This document shows, piece after piece, positions 9,215 to 19,971 of a stretch of 64,000 nucleotides of DNA (position 1 is the first letter of the stretch; every line of letters starts with the position of its first letter). The notes beneath the pieces are model-generated. The model did no database searches and was not told where the DNA came from. It worked only from the letters and a program-made list of their open reading frames with translations. The stretch is from Neodiprion pinetum (taxonomy: Eukaryota; Arthropoda; Insecta; Hymenoptera; Diprionidae), in assembly GCF_021155775.2 (NCBI RefSeq), contig NC_060237.1:13603832-13667831 (forward strand), in the 5' to 3' direction. The translations under genes and the position numbers were made by a program.

Positions 9215-12144
9215 ATATATATTAGAATATTTGAGTAACTTTTGAGTAGGGAAAAATTTGAAAAAAAAAATTTTTACAATAATCAAATTTTTCAAAAATA
9301 CATATAATTATTGAAAAAATCCCATATGTTTTTCAATTATTTGCTCACATAATAATCGAAATAAAAATATCATTTATCAAAAAAGTGCCATTTAATAACC
9401 TTTATGGATTGCAATTTGGAACATTCATACAATGGATTAGAACTTATTGAAAAGTCTCAAGGAAACATACAGATGGATAAATGATAAGTTATTCAATTTC
9501 GTATTCTTGAGTTTTAAAAATCAATTATTTTTCAATCGAAGAAAAATAATTCAGTCGAATTATTATTCTTTATATCATCAAAGAATTCAATTCATTTGCC
9601 TCCATCCGTATTCAATTATAATAATGAATAATTTGTATATATATAATTGATTAAATGATGAAGATGATAAATAAATTTATTATTCATATTTCATTTATAT
9701 ACATTATAATTTCTGATTAACTTTTGGAAAAAGAAGAATGAAAAAAAAAAATTTTAACCTGAATTAAATTTTTAAAGAATAAATAAAATTATCAAAAAAA
9801 TTCCATCAACTTTTTAATTATTAGCTCACATATTATTTATGATAAAAATATTATCAAATCAAAAAATGCTGTTTAATGTACTTTATCGATTGTAATTTGG
9901 AACATTTATGCAATGTATTATATTTCATTAGGAAGTTTAATGAAAACGTACAGATAGGTATATGATTAGTTATTCAATTTCATATTTTCAATTTCGAAAA
10001 CTTAATTATTCCTTTTTTTAAAAAACATTATTCATTCAAATTATTATTCTCTACATGATCAAATTATTACAAGTATAATTTGTATATATATATATAATTG
10101 ATTGAATGAAGATAATGATAAAAAAATCAATTTTTTATATTTCATTTATATATATTATAATTTTTAATAAACTTTTGAAAAGAAGAGAATCAGAAAAAAA
10201 AATCATTTTCAGTCGAATTAAATTTATCAAAAATAAATATAGGTATTGAAAAAATCCTATATAGTTTTTGATTATTTGCTCACATATTATTTGAGGAAAA
10301 AAAAATATTCATTGAAAATATGCCATTCAATGACCTTTATGGATTGTAATTTGGAACATCTTTACAATGAATTAGAATTTACTGAAAAGTTTGAAGAAAA
10401 CATTCAGATAGATAAATGATCAGTTATTTAATTTCATATTTTTAATTTTTAGAAATTAATTAATCCCTTATTTAAGAAAAATTATTCATTCAAATTATTA
10501 TTCGTTACATGATCAAATTATTTAATTTATTTGCCAACAGTTATACTCATTATAATAATGTATAATTTGTATATATATACAATTGATTGAATAAAAAAGA
10601 TGACAAATGAATTTAATATTTATATTTCATTCATATATATTATAAGTTTGAACTAACTTTTGAAACGAGAAGAATTTAAAAAAAAAAAATTTTTAGTTGA
10701 ATTCAATTTTTCGAAAATGAATATAATGATTGAAAAAATCCTATATGGTTTTCAATCATTCGCTTACATGATAATTAAAATAAGAATATTATTCATTGAA
10801 AAAATGACGTTCAATGACCTTTATGGATTGTAATTTGGAACATCCATACAATGGATTGGAACTTATTGAAAAGTTCAAAGAAAACATACAGATAGATAAA
10901 TGATTAGTTATTTAATTTCGTATTTTTCATTTTTGGAAAGTGATTATTCTTCAATTTGAGGAAAATAATTCATTCGAATTAATTATTATTCATATCAATG
11001 AATTATTGTATTTGATTGCCTTCATTTATTCTAAATTATATTGTATAATTTTCATATATGTATCATTATTTGAATTAAAAAATGATGAATCAATTTATTA
11101 TCCGTATTTCATTTATATATATTATAATTTTCAATTTCCTCCAAAAAAAAGAAGGATTTGAAAAAAAAAATAATTTTCACAATGATTGAATTTTTTGGGA
11201 ACAAATGTCAGTATTGAAAACTCTTCATATATTTCTCAATTATTCGCTCACATATTGAAAAAAATAGAAGTACTATTCATTCGGAAAATGCCATTCAATG
11301 TCCTTTATGGATTGTAATTTGAGACATTCCTACAATGGATTAGAACTTATCGAAAAGTCTAAAGAAAACATACAGATGGATAAATGATAAGCTGTTTAAT
11401 TTCATATCTTCAATTTTCAAAAATTATTCACTCTTTAATTGGAGAAAAATGATTTATTGAAATTATTATTTTTTGTTTCATTAAATTATTTAATTTATTT
11501 GCCTACATTGATAATCAATTATATTTACGTATAATTTGTATACATATATGATTGATAAAATAGAGAAAATGATAAACAAATTTTTTATTCATATTTCATT
11601 TATATTGGCTATAATTTTTAATTAACTTTCGAAATAAGGAGAACTGAAAAAAAAAAAATTTCACATGATTTAGATTTTTTGAAAATAAAGATAATCAACA
11701 AAAAAATTCTATATACTTTTCAATTAATCGCTCACATATTAATTATAATAAAAATATTGATCAATCAAAGATGCCATCTAATGTACTTTATGGAATGTAA
11801 TTTGGAACATTTATACAATAGATCATAACTTATTGAAAAGTTCAAAGAAAACATACAGATAGATAAATGATTAGTTATTCAATTTCATATTCTTGATTTT
11901 TAAAAAGTAATTATTCTTTAATTTGAGAAAAATAATTGACTCAAATTGATAATCATTATTATCAATAAATTATTGGATCTAATTGCCTTTATTTATATTC
12001 ATTACCATCATTGTATAATTTGTGTAAATATGTGTATCTATATATATATGTATATACATATATACATATATATATACATATATATATCATTGTTGAGATA
12101 AAAAAAAATGACAAATGAATTTATCATCTATATTTTATTCATAT
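9215..12144. repeat. AT-rich satellite, monomer about 480 bp (continued)
   Basis: The array resumes at the same monomer position after the solo LTR. The landmark TGCCATT...GGATTGTAATTTGG recurs near 9386, 9866, 10320, 10804, 11288 and 11770. A TA/TACA-rich run lies at about 12030-12090. No genes. Confidence 0.88.
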
Positions 12145-12421
12145 TGTTACAAAGGGTGAAATCACCCGTTTTGCCCCCTCTTTAATGATCTAGTAGTCAG
12201 CATAGATAAAAGACGTTTATAAACCTCTTATGTCTTTAAAAAGAATAAGGTTGCTGCGCCAACCGATATTATTGTAAAAACAGTCTTGTTTCAGACTTTA
12301 AACAAGAAACACGTATTTGCATTGAAAGCATTTATCACGATATTTTTGTTCACGCCTTTGATTTGATAATAAGTAAACTCGCGGATCCATATTTTATTAA
12401 CGTAACGCCTAAATCGTTACA
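12145..12421 (+). repeat. 5' LTR of family B (277 bp)
   Basis: TGTTACAAAGG...AAATCGTTACA. TTTATAAACC at about 12214 is a TATA-like core promoter candidate. It is followed at 12424 by TGGTGTCAGAAGCGGGATC, the probable tRNA primer-binding site for minus-strand DNA synthesis. Confidence 0.9.
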
Positions 12422-12487
12422 ATTGGTGTCAGAAGCGGGATCTTGAGTTCTTATTAATTGAATCAACTCAGTGCGCGAACTTTAATT

Positions 12488-14001
12488 ATGAGTAGCAGTC
12501 GTTTGACGCGCTCAAGAAGAAGAGAAAGTAGCGGAGAAGAACCTTTTGTTATGGAGAATCCGCGGGTCCCTGAAACAATTCCATCGCCTTCAGTGGACCC
12601 TCTTCCAATTCCTTCGACAATCTCTCAAATTGATCTGCTGAAGATCATGTCTCAACAGCAAGAGGCTGCTGAGCGCCAACAACAGCAACTTCTTCAGCTG
12701 CTTCTTGATCAACAAGAGCAGCGAAAAAGAGAACAAGAACAACAGTTGGAACAGCGAAAAAGAGAACAAGAACAACAGTTGGAACAGCGAAGAAGAGAAC
12801 AGGAACAACAGCTGGAACAGCGCAGGCTTGATAGAGAAGCACAAGAACGATCCGAAACTAGTCTACACGAACTGTTCCGGACGACTGTGGCAGCTCTTCA
12901 GGCTGTTCATCAGGTGAATGGCTCAGGAGAACCGGCTGTCACTCCACGAGGTTCCAGAGTCGTTACGCCGCTTCTCTCTCCTGTTCCTTCTCCTGTTCCC
13001 GTTTCCGCTGTTCGACAGGTCCGACATCCAGGACGAATCCAGGATGTTCGAGATTCAAGGTCTGTGCCTTTTACTAGGGAAGTAGTTGAATCTCCAATTA
13101 GTAGAAGGAGAGTAAATAATGAGGTTGGTTTTTCCGAGTCTTTGCCTCAAGTTCGACCTCAATATTCTCATTTTAATCAATTAAATAATTCAGGATTTCC
13201 TGAGGTTGCTTCTCAGATTAATGAGAAGCCTCTTTATCCTTTAAAACCACCAATTTTTGACGGAAAAGTTCCATGGGCAGATTACGAACGCCAGTTTAAT
13301 ACAATTGCTAAACATAATCAGTGGGACTCCGCCATGAGGGCCACAGTCTTGCCTCCTGTCTTCGAACGCCGGCTTTGAACGTTTTAACAGCGTTGTCTGA
13401 GGAAGAAATCTCTGATTATGAAAAACTTAGTTCTGCATTAAAGTTGAGGTACGGAAATGACCACTTAACAAAACTGTACACAGCACAATTACAGACGAGA
13501 AGACAAGGACGAGACGAAGACCTTGCGTCTCTTAGTCAGGACATTGAACGGCTTTCTCGTATAGCTTTGCCGGATCACGAGCCGTCTCGTAACTTATTAG
13601 CAACGCAAGCTTTTTTGAATGCGATTAATGATCCGGAAATTAAAATGGCCGTTGGAACGTCGGGCCTCACTTCTCTGCGGGAGGCAACCGCCAAAGCCCT
13701 CGAGGTGGAGGCAATGAGAAAGCAATATTTTGGGTTAAGCAAACTTCGTCGGATTGAGGTGTCTGAAAACACCTCAGGAAGACAGAGTTTTGAATACTCG
13801 GAGGAGCCAAAACCTCAAAATTATAAAAATAGAAATAACGGTAACAATTTTAAATCAAGAAATCGAGGTTCTTTTCAAAACCGTCGAAACGAGCGTATAA
13901 ATAAAAACGTGGTTGTGACAAGTCAAACTAGCTTGACTTGTATATTTTGTAAAAAAACAGGCCACGACGCCAATCATTGTTTTTTAATTAAAAAAAATTA
14001 G
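12488..14001 (+). pseudogene. Gag of family B, one frameshift
   Basis: Start ATG 12488-12490. Residues of roughly 55-120 are a Gln/Glu/Arg coiled coil encoded by 33-bp tandem repeats. The frame ends at 13378, but the preceding sequence already continues in another frame from about 13335, so one single-base indel lies near 13335-13350. The second frame carries the helical capsid-like part and one zinc knuckle, CIFCKKTGHDANHC, and stops with TAG at 13999-14001. A short open stretch in a third frame (14003-14120) leads to pol. Confidence 0.85.
12719..12830 (+). repeat. 33-bp tandem repeat encoding the Gag coiled coil
   Basis: CAGCG starts recur at 12719, 12752, 12785 and 12818, exactly 33 bp apart, each unit encoding QRKREQEQQLE or a variant. 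The 11-residue unit keeps frame and a helical periodicity, so copy number may vary without breaking Gag. Confidence 0.9.
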
Positions 14002-14130
14002 TGGAAAGCCGATGCAAGGCTCGAATCCAAATTCTTATAATTGGCGTAAGAAAAATATAGAAAAAGGGGAAGCAGATCCTCAATCGAGTTCTTCAACAGG
14101 AACTCACTCAAAAAACTAGTTTCAGATGAT

Positions 14131-17100
14131 TTGTCAGGGCGGAAATCATCGCAGATTGTTGGTAGTGAAAGCCCTCTTAGAGAACAGTTTTTAATTAGAA
14201 GTCTGCGACAGTCTGGTCTTTACGCGCGTGGTACTGTTAATGGCGTCGATTGTCTGTGGGTAATAGACACGGGCGCGGAAGTAACCGTAGTTCGATCGGA
14301 TCTCTTTAAATCCGATGACCAGATTGTTCCCTCTTTTTCTCTGCGAACAGCCACTGGAGAGACGACCCCGGTTTTGAGACAGGCTACTGTCCAAATTAAC
14401 CTTTTTGGGTGTATCGACTCTCCACATAAGGTTTTTATAGCAGATATAGAGGATGAAGGTATTTTGGGAATAGACTTTCTTACAGCTCATAACTGTGTTA
14501 TCTCGACTAAGAGAAATTCACTAGCTTCAAACAATCGCGAAATAACTCTTTGTACAAATAGGAATGGAATTTATTGGACTCCTCCTAGAATTCGAGAAAT
14601 AGAACTGTCGGAAGATGATTTGCAACAACATTTTCCTCTTCATTTACGGAGCCTTGTTGAGAAATCTTCGATTTCGTTAAATTCAGCTCAGGAAGAATCG
14701 TTTGAATCTCTTTTGCTAGAATTTAAAGATTCTTTTGCCAAAGATAGTGGTGATAAGGGCCGATGTACTTCTGTCAAGCACAAGATCGACGTCGGAGAGA
14801 GTTCACCAATTAAACAAGCTCCTCGAAGACTCGCTCTCAACGCCCGAGAAGAGGTGAAGAAGCTTGTGGAAGACATGTTAGCGAACGATGTGATTGAGCC
14901 ATCGTCTAGTCCCTGGGCTTCACCAATCGTCCTTGTTAACAAAAAGGACGGATCCAAACGATTTTGTATCGATTACAGGAAGCTGAACGATATAACGAAG
15001 AAAGATTTTTACCCTCTACCCAGAATCGACGAGACCCTCGACCTGATAGCTGGTGCAACTTGGTTCAGCACCATAGATCTTCAGAGCGGATATTGGCAGG
15101 TCGAAATGGATCCTCTAGATAAAGAAAAAACAGCTTTTGTTACGGGTTAAGGAGGATTATGGCAGTTCAAGGTTATGCCGTTTGGTTTGAGTAATGCCCC
15201 GGCTACCTTTGAACGAATGATGGAGGCTGTTCTCCATGGGCTCACGGGCAAAATATGCCTCGTTTATTTAGACGATATAATCGTTTTTGGCAAGAACTTT
15301 GAAGAAGAAGTTCAAAATCTCAGACAAGTTTTCGCTAGGCTGAAGCAAGCAGGTCTGAAAATGAGCCCGAAAAAATGTCATCTGTTCCAGAAAGAAGTAG
15401 GCTTCCTCGGACATATCGTTTCAGCACAAGGTGTGAAGACCGACCCATCCAAAATAGAGAAGGTTTCTTCTTGGCCGACACCTAAGAATAAAGAACAAGT
15501 TCAAAGCTTTTTAGGCCTTTGTACGTATTACAGAAGATTTGTAAAAGGTTTCGCTAGTATAGCTAAGCCTCTCCATCATTTGACCGGAATCAAGATTCTT
15601 TTTGACTGGACCCCGGAATGCGAAGAGGCTTTCAAGAAATTAAAGGAAAATCTTATTTCTTCGCCGATTTTAGCTTATCCAGAGGTCGAAATTCCTTTTA
15701 TTTTAGATACGGATGCATCTCTTTCAGGAATAGGCGGGGTTCTGTCACAAATTCAGGGAGGTCAAGAGAGAGTGATAAGCTATTTCAGCAGAGTTTTGAG
15801 TAAAACTGAGAGGAATTATTGTGTCACTCGTAGAGAGCTTTTAGCTGTTGTTAAGACCGTAGTACATTTTCACCATTATTTGTACGGCAGGAGATTTTTG
15901 ATACGTACAGATCATGCTTCTCTCAGGTGGCTACTTTCGTTCAAATCTCCCGAAGGTCAGGTAGCTAGATGGTTAGAAAGGCTCGGTCAGTACGATTTTG
16001 ATATTCGTCATCGAGCAGGAATTCATCATGGAAACGCCGACGCTCTCTCTCGAAGACCCTGCGAGGAAATGCCAGAGTGTAAACAGTGTGCACGATTAGA
16101 GAAAAATCGTGACCCCTCTCTTTCAGTACGGAAGATTTCTTTCGAAAATAACCAGGAGGAATGGAGAAAATCGCAACAAGAGGACGACACTTTGAATCAA
16201 GTGAAATCTTGGAAAGAAGCAGAAACTCGCCCAGACTGGCAGGATATATCTTTAGCCGAGCCAGATTTGAAAATTTATTGGGCTCAATGGGACTCTATCC
16301 TTTTAATTGATGGAATTTTATACCGGAAATGGGAATCTGCAGACTTGAAAGAAATCAGGTGGCAACTTTTGGTCCCCAGGTCACGAGTTCCAGAGATTCT
16401 TGCTCTTCATCATGATTCTCCTGCAGGCGGACATTTCGCTTCAAATAAAACTCCAGGCAGAATTCGCAACTTCTACTTTTGGCCCCGTTGCCGGATGAAC
16501 GTTGAAGATTGGTGTCGAAGATGTCGAATCTGCACGGCAAAGAAAGGACCTCGAGCGAAGGGACAAAGCTCTCTTCAAATTTACAACGTGGGAGCTCCAT
16601 TTGAAAGAATAGCAATGGATATTCTTGGACCTCTCCCGATAACCCATTCTGGAAATAAATATGCTTTGGTTATTGCTGATTATTTTACTAAGTGGCCTGA
16701 AGTGGTTCCCCTCGCTGATCAAGAAGCCTCTACTGTAGCACAGGCATTCGTTAAAGAATTTATTTGTAGACACGGAGTTCCTCTAGAACTTCATACTGAT
16801 CAAGGCCGAAATTTTGAGTCAACCTTAATGAAAGAGGTTACTCAGATTTGAGGGGTTAGGAAAACTCGTACAACTCCTTTGCATCCGCAATCTGACGGCA
16901 TGATAGAGCGTCTGAATCGAACTTTGCTACAATATTTGTCGTCCTTCGTAGAGCAGAATCAGAGAGACTGGGACTCCTGGATCCCTTTCTTCCTCTTATC
17001 TTACAGATCTGCGATTCATGAGACGACGAAACAGACGCCAGCCCTCATGCTTACTGGAAGAAATCTTCGACTTCCGTCAGATTTAGAGAAAGGCCCTGTT

Positions 17101-17508
17101 CCTGTGCAAAGACAGCATCAAACAGATTATGCCTTTTCATTACAACAACGTTTAGAAGAAATTCATCACTTTGCTAGGAATAGAATTTCTATGGCTTCAG
17201 ATAAATTAAAAACTCGTTATGATATTCGAGCCAGAGATTTAAAATTTAATCCTGGAGATTCTGTCTGGCTCTTTCAACCTCGAAGACAGAAAGGACGATG
17301 TCCAAAGCTACAAAGAAATTGGGAAGGCCCTCACTCAGTGGTTAACCGGATAAATGATGTTGTTTATAGAATCCGAAGATCTCCTCATTCGCGTCAGAAA
17401 GTGGTTCACTTGGATCGTCTTGCTCCATTTGAAGAAGATCAACCTGGAACAGTCTCTCCAAGACCAGGAACGTCCTTCGAGGTTAGATCTTCAAACGAAC
17501 ACCCTTGA
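14131..17508 (+). pseudogene. Pol of family B: protease, RT, RNase H, integrase (two nonsense codons)
   Basis: Protease motif LWVIDTGAEVTVV; RT motifs FCIDYRKLN, FSTIDLQSGYWQV, MPFGLSNAPATF and YLDD; RNase H TDASLSGIG, the Glu of RRELLAV and RTDHASLRWL; integrase zinc domain (HHDSPAGGH...CRRCRIC) and core AMDILGPLP, HTDQGRNF and QSDGMIERLNRTL, with the catalytic D, D and E present. A C-terminal GPY/F-like module ends in KVVHLDRLAPF. A TAA at about 15148 splits RT before MPFGL, and a TGA at about 16849 splits IN between the second Asp and the Glu. All pieces share one frame. The natural stop is TGA 17506-17508. Confidence 0.92.
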
Positions 17509-17517
17509 CGACTGTGA

Positions 17518-18213
17518 TCGATTTGGCCTTCTTTACAGTCGGTTATCAATTGGGAGAAAAATTTACCTTTCGGAATTCATTCGAGTAAAACTCGACCGCT
17601 TACGATTATTATTGAAGGAAATATCGGATGCGGAAAAACAACTTTCACCAAGAGGTTTTTAGCAGATCGCCAGGTCTGTACACTTTTAGAACCTCTTGAA
17701 GAATATCGAAATGTAGCTGGAATTAATCTTTTAGATTTGATGTATCAGAACCCAGATCGTTATTGCTATTATTTTCAGCATTTCGCTCAAATGGTTATGT
17801 TAGATAGACATCTGCAGACGACTTCATTGCCTGTAAAGGTGATGGAAAGATCGATATTCAGTAGCAATTGTTTTGTAGAAGCTCGTCGAAGATTAGGTAA
17901 TTTTCGCGACTTCGAATCTCATTTATTGACAAAAAATTTTGATTTTCTCATTCGCTCGTCTGAGCTCAGAGTAGATTTGATTGTTTATTTGCGAGTTTCC
18001 CCAGAAACTTCGTTTGCTCGTGTTAGTTCCCGTTCTCGTGAGGAAGAATCGAGTATTTCTTTAGAGCTACTCAGAACTATCCATGAGGTTCATGAAGATT
18101 GGCTAGTAAAACAAACCTTTTCTTCTTTATCGGCTCCTGTTTTGGTTATCAATGCAGAATCCACAGCCGACCAAGTTTATTCTAGTTTTTGTTTTGCAAT
18201 GACACACAGATAA
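17518..18213 (+). CDS. Deoxyribonucleoside kinase carried by retrotransposon
   Basis: Phosphorylates deoxynucleosides with ATP, the first step of dNTP salvage. The frame is open for 231 codons. P-loop IIIEGNIGCGKTTF (residues about 30-43); LLEPLEEYRNVAGINLLDLM and DRYCYYFQHFAQ, as in insect dNK and TK2; the ERS motif in VMERSIFSSNCF; DLIVYLRVSPETSFARV; and an Arg-rich lid with REEESSISLE and HEVHEDWL. Length suits the dNK/TK2 family (about 200-250). It lies in the integrase frame behind TGA 17506-17508 and a second TGA at 17515-17517. No ATG precedes the P-loop, but CCTTCTTTACAG (17527-17538) is a good splice acceptor, so a spliced message like that of errantivirus env is plausible. No break, unlike gag and pol. 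Confidence 0.9.
   Translation, partial: SIWPSLQSVINWEKNLPFGIHSSKTRPLTIIIEGNIGCGKTTFTKRFLADRQVCTLLEPLEEYRNVAGINLLDLMYQNPDRYCYYFQHFAQMVMLDRHLQTTSLPVKVMERSIFSSNCFVEARRRLGNFRDFESHLLTKNFDFLIRSSELRVDLIVYLRVSPETSFARVSSRSREEESSISLELLRTIHEVHEDWLVKQTFSSLSAPVLVINAESTADQVYSSFCFAMTHR
17527..17538 (+). promoter_or_regulatory. candidate 3' splice site ahead of the kinase
   Basis: CCTTCTTTACAG, a pyrimidine tract ending in CAG, lies just after the integrase stop and opens the kinase frame at 17539. Splicing from an upstream donor near the gag start would give the kinase a start codon. The donor is not identified. Confidence 0.5.
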
Positions 18214-18284
18214 AGTTAAACCTTTCAATTTAATTTTATTTTATTTGTATTTTCAAGAATATTTGAATAGTTTAAAAAAAAAAA

Positions 18285-18960
18285 CTAAATAATTTGGAAG
18301 TGGTATGCGGTTTTAATAATTGTTTTCAATTCCATTTTTACGGCTTCACATTCGGAGCAACCTTCCGTCGGTTTTTCAACGAGGATAAGACTATCCTTGC
18401 AAACGATGCAGGAAGTATTGTCCTTCAGAAAGGTTACGTGGAGGTCAACTTCACCTCGCGGATGTTCAGGACTGGAATTTTCACAATAAAAAAAAAAAAA
18501 AAAAATTCAATTTAAATTTCTATTTAAATAAGGGGTTGTTTCTTGTGTTTGTTTTTTCATTTACCTGCGGGTGCAGCATGACGTGCACAGAAGACCAATT
18601 TTTCCTTCTTCGATTCGAAAATCGAAAAACCCACAAGAAAACTTTTTCCACGAATTCTGGAATTCGTTTTCTAATTCTTCTTCTGATAAATTTTTAAAAT
18701 TAAGAAAGTCAAAGGTTTGAGCTAATATTCCCGCGTTTATTAAATTATGAATTTTTGACATGGTTCTTCTTACTACGGAAGTCTGATAATGATTTGTTAT
18801 TTCTGGGTTGCTAATCAATTTGAAATTTGTTTTCTTTGATTGTTTCTTTCTAGAAATTTCTTCTCTGGAATCGAGTTTTGTGTCGGATATGCTTTGGTTT
18901 ATTAATGTGAAAGGAGCCACGATTATTTTTCGAGGTCGATGAGCGATTGCTTGATTTTCA
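18285..18960 (-). CDS. candidate antisense gene with one intron inside family B
   Basis: Minus-strand frame open from about 18960 to 18565, ending at CGCAG|GTAAATG, a good donor. After a 93-bp AT-rich intron (18472-18564) with a long T tract, the acceptor AATTCCAG|T opens a second exon (18285-18471) in matching phase (codon AG|T), ending in TAG at 18285-18287. An AATAAA follows on the minus strand near 18235. Exon 1 is charged with a Cys cluster (CTSCC); exon 2 has two CxxC pairs (CIVCKDSLILV and GCSEC), so a small zinc-binding protein is possible. The start codon is unclear (first in-frame ATG 18759-18761). No family recognised; convergent with the kinase. Confidence 0.5.
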
Positions 18961-19005
18961 CATTTTATTAACCTTAAGTGTCAGTTTTTGTGAGCACTTT
19001 TTCAG

Positions 19006-19426
19006 GTTATTTGACACAGCCCTTTCCTTCCAATCTTCCCCGATTCCTGAGGATGACTGGTGGTTTTATTTTGAAGAAGGACGCAGAAATAATTCAGATA
19101 AGATCGTTTCTTTTCTTTTGAATACATATTCAATTTATTTTATTCAAGTATTCTCCCAAATTCACTCAGTGAATTTGAATTGTTATACCACCACTCACAT
19201 TTGTCCTCCAAACTCTAGGGTGTGCTGTCTCAGAAGAAGCTCTAGATTCAGTCACCCCCCGATTTCCTTATTTCCTATGAAGAGAAGTCTGTTTTCGTCT
19301 TATTTGGCCCTGGAATTGTCGGTTCCCGTTTTGATGTTTTCATCCGAACCTGTTTCGGAGGGATCCTTCATGAAGAAAATCGAATTTCTTCCCGACATCA
19401 ATCTGGGCCGTTGCGGAAAACTTTGA
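19006..19426 (+). CDS. unidentified third sense ORF of family B
   Basis: Open for 159 codons from 18947 and closing with TGA at 19424-19426. The acceptor-like GCACTTTTTCAG at 18994-19005, preceded by TTATTAAC as a possible branch site, suggests the coding part starts at 19006 on a spliced RNA. The protein has EDDWWFYFEEGRR and several Cys/Ser-rich segments, and no transmembrane helix that I can defend. It sits in the env position, but I do not recognise an envelope. It could partly be a shadow of antisense transcription, but the minus strand here has scattered stops. Confidence 0.4.
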
Positions 19427-19508
19427 ATTCATGAAGCCACATAACACTTAATAACACTAACCTTTATAAAACATGGCACATAAATTTTTGAGATTATTTA
19501 ACGCTCAA

Positions 19509-19565
19509 CTATCTGCTCAAGGTTTTCTGTGGTTTACCTTGAGACTGTGGGCAAATGCCAGATAG
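19509..19565 (+). ncRNA. predicted nested stem-loop near the 3' end of family B RNA
   Basis: CTATCTG (19509-19515) pairs with CAGATAG (19559-19565), and inside it CTCAAGGT (19516-19523) pairs with ACCTTGAG (19536-19543), with a 12-base loop. Two perfect nested helices this close are unlikely by chance. It lies between the last ORF and the polypurine tract, a position where retroviruses keep RNA export or packaging signals. Function inferred only. Confidence 0.5.
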
Positions 19566-19681
19566 TAAAAAAGGGAGTTCTTAAATTTTAGAGCCACAGC
19601 TCCAACTCACCTTTGAGCACTGACTACTAGAATACTTTTATAATTGTTTTATCTTTGCCGAGTCGGGACGACTCTTTTCCT

Positions 19682-19694
19682 CGGGGGGGAGTAG
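19682..19694 (+). promoter_or_regulatory. polypurine tract of family B
   Basis: CGGGGGGGAGTAG immediately before the 3' LTR; primes plus-strand DNA synthesis. Confidence 0.7.
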
Positions 19695-19971
19695 TGTTAC
19701 AAAGGGTGAAATCACCCGTTTTGCCCCCTCTTTAATGATCTAGTAGTCAGCATAGATAAAAGACGTTTATGAACCTCTTATGTCTTTAAAAAGAATAAGG
19801 TTGCTGCGCCAACCGATATTATTGTAAAAACAGTCTTGTTTCAGACTTTAAACAAGAAACACGTATTTGCATTAAAAGCATTTATCACGATATTTTTGTT
19901 CACGCCTTTGATTTGATAATAAGTAAACTCGCGGATCCATATTTTATTAACGTAACGCCTAAATCGTTACA
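19695..19971 (+). repeat. 3' LTR of family B (277 bp)
   Basis: Same length as the 5' LTR, with two visible mismatches (TTTATGAACC versus TTTATAAACC, and GCATTAAAAG versus GCATTGAAAG). Followed by the target duplication ATAT. Confidence 0.92.

Larger units (their letters stand above)
12145..19971 (+). mobile_element. Ty3/gypsy LTR retrotransposon, family B, with captured kinase
   Basis: Complete element of 7.83 kb with 277-bp LTRs and a 4-bp target duplication ATAT (12141-12144, 19972-19975). Order: LTR, primer site, gag, protease-RT-RNase H-integrase, deoxyribonucleoside kinase, an antisense two-exon ORF, a third sense ORF, polypurine tract, LTR. The LTRs differ at only two positions that I can see, so the insertion is recent. 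Gag carries one frameshift; RT and IN carry one nonsense codon each. The kinase frame is intact. Confidence 0.92.

Noticed and set aside
6280..12144. Regularly spaced repeats as a possible CRISPR array
   Set aside because: The repeat unit is about 480 bp, diverged and AT-rich, with no unique spacers; this is satellite DNA in a eukaryotic context.
12590..12844. Leu/Phe-rich minus-strand ORFs opposite the Gag repeat
   Set aside because: They are shadows of the CAG/GAA-rich coiled-coil repeat; no start context or motif supports them.
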